Assembly (NCBI GenBank): GCA_033065855.1
Contig: JAVXUO010003135.1
Coordinates: 124,001-188,000, forward strand
DNA: 64,000 nucleotides
Direction: 5' to 3'
DNA from: Escallonia rubra
Taxonomy: Eukaryota; Streptophyta; Magnoliopsida; Escalloniales; Escalloniaceae
Part shown: piece by piece, positions 59,174-64,000 of the stretch
Layout of the letters: every line of letters begins with the position of its first letter
Numbering within the stretch: position 1 is the stretch's first letter
The notes under the pieces: model-generated
Seen by the model: the letters and a program-made list of their open reading frames with translations, nothing else
Told to the model about the DNA's origin: nothing
Databases searched by the model: none
Made by a program: the position numbers and the translations under genes

Positions 59174-61426
59174 GGAAGTAAGGTGCAATGTGCAAGTTCC
59201 AAAGTGTTTATTTAAACCTTTCCCTAATCTCTTCTCCGGTTAGTAAGATAACTGGGATACTGACGTAAATGAGTTTCGTTTCAACCATTTTACCAAATTG
59301 TATCCTTGCAGGGCTATAAGGCATCACTCAAAACCAGACACTTTCTTTTTATAAGTTGCAAACTATACTCACGCGCCTGAGGGAGAAAAAAAAAAAGGAA
59401 AAAAAAGACACCTCCTTGAGTACTAGAAATAAATGATGATCGGTACATTTAAGTGAAAATGTTGTCGTCAAAAAATGGCCGGAATCTGATAACCAAACTG
59501 GCAATTTGTCATTAACACTGGACTTTGGATCTAATATAAGAAATCGACAATCGTGAAATTTCAAGTGTAGACTGTCGTCTAGAAACGGGGCATAAAAATG
59601 GCGACACATCGTGATCGCACTAATTGATATGTCTAACATAAAAAACAAATCAAAGAAAAGGAGTGAAAAGGCCATTGTTAGTAAATCGCCGGAATTTGAT
59701 GATGGAAACAGAGACTTAATGCGACCACGAACACTAGATTTGTTCAAATAAAACGATGATCATAAAATTTCAGCGGATAAGCGTCACCGGAAAAAGGTTG
59801 TAAACAGACGATGCAACAAGTGTATTAACGCAAGATGACTCGAGGAACCACAGGTTAACACTCAATCGGCCAAATGTTGAATATTCGGCGAGAACTGAAA
59901 TTCAACAAAAACCTTAAACTTCGCCAAAAATTTATCACATGTAGATCTACTTGATTGGACAGATCAAAATATGGCTGAGGATGGGCATTATAAGAAGCTT
60001 ATTACGGAGTACATCAGGAAGGGAGAAAGAGAAAGCAAGGAAGGGGGGAGAGAGAGAGCGAGAAGCTTACTACGGAGTACATCAGGAAGGGAGAAAGAAA
60101 AAGCAAGGGGGGAGAGAGAGAGGATATTTGTTGTAGGGAGAGTTTTTATTACTAGCTCCTTCATAAAATATAAAAATGTACCTTTTGGCTTGCCATAGGC
60201 TGATATTTCATTTCAGGACAACGTATTGTATAATGAGTGCCTCTATCCGTGTGCCTGTGTATGTGTCTGAATTTTAGAGCTGATTTTGAAGTTAACAATG
60301 TATATTTTTATTAAAAGTTGATTATGGTGTTCTTCATCAGATATAGGAGAAAATGGCAAGGAGGTCAAAGAAACCCAAATTTTGAATTAAGTGAAAATAA
60401 ATTTGAGATTCCATAAAGAGTTAATTGACAAAACAAACATATTCCATTTATTACAGAATTTTCTTGCACCAAATATGGTTTATGCACCAAACACATCAAT
60501 TCCTAGTAAAACAAACGGAATATTTATATTGCTTGAATGAGTTCTCTATAACTAAAAAAAGAGGTAATGTATTTTCAACTGTGTTGGCGTTATGCCATCA
60601 AAACTCAAAACTCAATAGTGCAAATCAAGGTTTGAAGATCACCCGGAAGATAGTAATTGATGACAAACAAAAGATCAATTGGTGGTTGAGACGACAATAG
60701 GTAGCAATAGTGGCAATAGCGATGGGTGATGGGACGACAGCGAAAGCAGGTGGTAAGGTCAAGACAGGTGATTGAGGGAGGCGGCGGCAGCGTGGTCATG
60801 TGTTGTCGAGTGTGGTTGAGTAAAATTTTAAGTTTGAGTTTTAAGAAAAAGTCAGACTATAATACTTTGTATCGATTGAGGGGCAGCCATTTAAGCTCGT
60901 GGATTATTGGTCACATATTATTGGCCCATTTAAACTCAATTATTTAATGAACGGGTTTGGATAAATTTTAAGTAGACGAATTTGAGCGAGTAAATCATGT
61001 TGGGTTGTCATTGCCAACTCTAGTAAAAATAATGAGTACAAATCAAAAGTTGCAAGTAATAACTCAATCGTAAGAAAGTGAAGTGAAAAAAATTCAATGA
61101 AACAAAGAGAAAACTAGTACAGCCAAATAAACTCAAGTTTTTGTTCGGAAACCATAGACAATCGGGATAACGAAATGTATATGAAGAAAACATCAATTAT
61201 TCAAGATGATTACATTGATATTCAAAAACTAATAATAAGAAGGCCTTGATTAGAGAGTAAGAGTAAGACTATCTTCACATTTTCTAACTCTATTACACAA
61301 TCGAGGGCCTTGTGAACAGCAAAAGCCGAGGATGACTTGTCAAAGGATGCCTCGGTGCAAAAAAAAAAGGAACAAAAAACGTAAACACGTATGCAAGATT
61401 GCCTGAATGAATCCAATCAAGAATTC

Positions 61427-62625
61427 TTATAAGGCATATAATAGGGCAAGAGCAGTATAAGCTGCTGAAGCAATAGAAATCGCCAGAACAGGGCCCAAAA
61501 TGTTGAAGACGATCAGTAAAGTGGTTATAACCGTCGTAACAACCACCGCTACAATAACGATGACTCTTTTAGTTCTCGTCGCCACAGATGGGCGTGATAC
61601 GGCTTTAGTGGAAGATTTCAAGCTGCATTGCCAACAATTAAAAATCTATCAAAACATATTATAAGAGATAAATTTAGCAGATGATTACTGATTTACCCTG
61701 TATTCCTTTTATAATGACAGAAACTAAAAAGAGGAAAATTACCTCGAAGGATGTGGACAAAATGTGATGGCGTAGTCAGCAGAGATACAGGCAAAGCGCC
61801 TAGTATTATTCCTTGTATCAGCGTACATGTAATAATCAAATACGTAGGGGCACCTACTCTTGAAATAAAGCGAGTAAGGACTCGACTTGCACGTCTTAGG
61901 CCGGGTGTGCGCCCCACTACAGCAATACTTAGGGTCACCGAACGCGAAGCACGTGCTATTGCACGCGCCACTCGTTTCAGACTTGCAGCCGCCTTCGACA
62001 TCGTTGACGCACCCGGAGGCCATGCAATCGCCTCCGCTGCCGGCTTGAGGCACCACCAAGATCCCCAGATTGTAACCAAGCAAGGAGCTCACGACGTACA
62101 AGTCCAGTCCGCCGTTGCCACTGATGTTGAACTCGGCTACGGTCACCGGGGGCACGGTCTGCGCGGAGGCGCATTCTGTGGACCCCGTGCCGCAATCGCC
62201 GGTTAGGCAGGTGAATCGACCGGTGTAGTCGTAGGAACAGTGGGTGCGAGCCCAGAGCTGACCTGACCATGGGCCGACAGGGATGAAAATGGAAGCTGAC
62301 TCGCCCGGTTCAAGCGTAAAACTGGTGGCGGGGGTGGAGACGGGAGATTCCCCGCGGCCTGAAACTACGCCTGGCCAAATGGTGTAGCCGCACTCGTTTG
62401 CCAGCTTCAATCTGGTTGAGTATGCACCTCCTGCAGAAAGACAGAAAAGATGCATGTATTAAAAACTACTCGGTAAAAAATAAAAAGGGAATGATGCTGC
62501 TACTTTTTACGCGTGTGCATGGGGGTGGGTGAAATACTTTTTACATGTAGTTCACCTGCTGAAAAGGGTAGAATGGCAGCATTTACGAGGAGGAGGCCTA
62601 GGGCAAGAGAGAGTGTTTCCGCCAT
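61427..62625 (-). CDS. Thaumatin-like protein with C-terminal membrane hairpin (TLP3)
   Basis: Minus-strand exons 62,625-62,556, 62,430-61,743 and 61,622-61,427 with GT-AG introns of 125 and 120 bp give 317 aa, intact. Residues 1-23 are a signal peptide (MAETLSLALGLLLVNAAILP). The thaumatin domain (about 25-252) has exactly 16 cysteines, the full family signature GRFTCLTGDCGTGSTEC, the YCC pair and ITFCP. The cleft segment is DLYVVSSLLGYN and the WGRT motif is WART, so several acidic-cleft residues differ from antifungal PR-5 proteins. The last exon gives a Ser/Lys/Arg-rich linker (253-272), helix VIVIVAVVVTTVITTLLIVF (273-292), turn NILGP and a second helix to the C-terminus at 317. A secreted-domain, membrane-anchored receptor- or wall-associated role is inferred. 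The start is supported by the TATA box and conservation with TLP2. Confidence 0.92.
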
Positions 62626-62714
62626 TCCAATTAATTGGAAATTGGTCGTATGGGATTGGGAGCTGAGAGGTTCAGTTGATTTCAGACTTGAGGAGAGGAG
62701 CATGCTTTGGGGGC

Positions 62715-62721
62715 GTTTTAT
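62715..62721 (-). promoter_or_regulatory. TATA box of TLP3
   Basis: ataaaac on the minus strand about 90 bp before the ATG, at the same place as ataaaag of TLP2. Confidence 0.5.
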
Positions 62722-64000
62722 GGAGGTGCCAGAGGCCGCACTTTCCCTAACCTACCCCTTCGTGTCCATGATCCCTTTTTTTTTTCCTTTTTTAGTTGTA
62801 CTTGAAGTTCGTAAAGCTGCCACGGCGGGAAACCCTAACTCCATTTTAAGTTGTTACCAGGAATAATTAATTAATTCATTATAATGCGTACAAATGTGTA
62901 AAGTATGTGTAGCCGGACGGTACAAGTTTTCAAACAAAGGGCCCGGCTGATTGTGGGGCCCAGCAGTTCTAGTAATTCCATGATGAACAATGAAACAGAA
63001 CCAACTACCACTATTTCCTCCTTTCTCACAAGTCACAATCCCAGTGTATCTTATTCCTTAACGGCCCAATGCCGTGGGCGCGTGCGTGTGAGTGAGTGTG
63101 GGTGTGGTAATTTAGGGCCAACTTTTTCCCTAGGCGCTGGAATCAAAGAAAGAAGCTTTCTTGTACGTTTCACGTTGACATGCCCCCACCATCTTCCTTC
63201 CCACGAGATGTCAACATGCCGATAGGAACAATGCATTTGCCATCGCTTTCATTCTCATGGTCTTTGAAATAAGGGAAAAATTATCTTCTCCATCTGAAAC
63301 AAAAACTTTCATATATATAAAAAAATAATACTCCGTAATTAATAACAATAAAAAATGAAATCACCTAAGCTACTTTTTTTTAATGCTAGTACTTTTCTGT
63401 GAAACTTAATTAGTAGAGTGAAATCTAATATAGTAGCATACATTTGCAAGGACTTAGTAATAAATATCATTTTTGCGTTAATAAATAACAAGAGTAATGT
63501 ATAATCACCAAATCTTTTGTTGTAAATAATAAAAAATGTAGACAAACACAACTAATTCATACACCATAAATTAGTGATTGCAACATGGGCGAGGTGTGGA
63601 CTCTTAAGCGCTGATACCCTGCCAATAGCGACATGAGGTATAAAGCTTATCTTAACTTGAAAGAAAATTTTTGGATAAAAATGGTAATAAAAGCCTCTTT
63701 TTATACGTGAGTTGGAGGCTAAGATTAAATACAAATATTACCATTGCACAAGGTTACAAATTGTTAATTGTATGCCGAAAAAAATATAACCGTTGAAAAT
63801 GAATGCCGAAAATAAGGGTGGTGATAATGGTACTTAAATCATGAAACCCATCACTTAAACGGGTAACCTAAAGGCTCCGTATATATTTTATAGTATAAAC
63901 ATGGTGCAATAGTCCCTTATCCAACTTGAAAAAATACCAACTCATATCTCCCGCCCTTGTCCTTTCCTCCTTGAAGAACGTACGAGTATAACACTCAAGT

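Larger units (their letters stand above)
56819..64000 (-). repeat. Right arm of the inverted duplication (runs off the window)
   Basis: Reverse complement of left-arm DNA from 22,670 back to 9,754. It keeps the simpler order: unit DNA, upstream region, TLP3, downstream region, without the tandem duplication, Helitron, LINE and Pack-MULE of the left arm. Differences on this side include extra hAT-like DNA at 57,675-57,820, extra sequence near 56,940-57,010 and an insertion at 58,241-58,717. Confidence 0.92.

Overview
This is nuclear DNA from a flowering plant, most likely a eudicot. The evidence is spliced GT-AG genes of plant families (PR-5/thaumatin-like proteins and a small chloroplast-targeted protein), AT-rich intergenic DNA, and a typical plant transposon load: hAT, PIF/Harbinger-like MITE, Mutator/Pack-MULE, Helitron, L1-type LINEs with DUF4283 and zf-RVT domains, a tRNA-type SINE and a non-autonomous LTR element. 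No species can be named from the sequence.

Layout. 1-5 kb is transposon debris (hAT end, TTA-flanked MITE, SINE). 5.4-8 kb holds an apparently intact three-exon thaumatin-like gene (TLP1) whose promoter and signal-peptide exon are duplicated in tandem. 8.3-14.4 kb is two copies of a 2.6-kb unit. 16.4-17.6 kb is a second TLP copy that is frameshifted (pseudo-TLP2). 22.7-36 kb is gene-poor: unrecognised relics, a poly(A) retroposon and a 4.85-kb LTR element with no coding capacity. At 36.4 kb lies an orphan last exon of a TLP. 37.1-46.1 kb is a minus-strand, five-exon nuclear gene for a 157-aa plastid protein resembling YELLOW LEAF 1; its long introns contain a LINE fragment and an inverted-repeat element. 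46.5-52.1 kb holds two hAT elements and 52.6-56.1 kb a LINE deleted for its RT core. 61.4-62.6 kb is an intact TLP (TLP3) on the minus strand.

The dominant structure is a large inverted duplication. 9,754-22,670 matches 56,819-64,000 in reverse, with a 34-kb spacer, and the right arm runs off the window. TLP2 and TLP3 are the same gene on opposite arms. TLP3 is intact; TLP2 has a 2-bp insertion and a 9-bp deletion. The left arm also carries a Helitron, a LINE and a Pack-MULE (with a captured PEPC-kinase-like fragment), and for all three the right arm keeps the empty target site, so the boundaries are read directly.

The most unusual biology is in the TLPs. Each ends, through a separate last exon, in two hydrophobic helices joined by a short [NK]-I-[LI]-[DG]-P turn, so they look like membrane-anchored thaumatin-domain proteins rather than ordinary secreted PR-5 proteins. 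Function beyond family membership is inferred.
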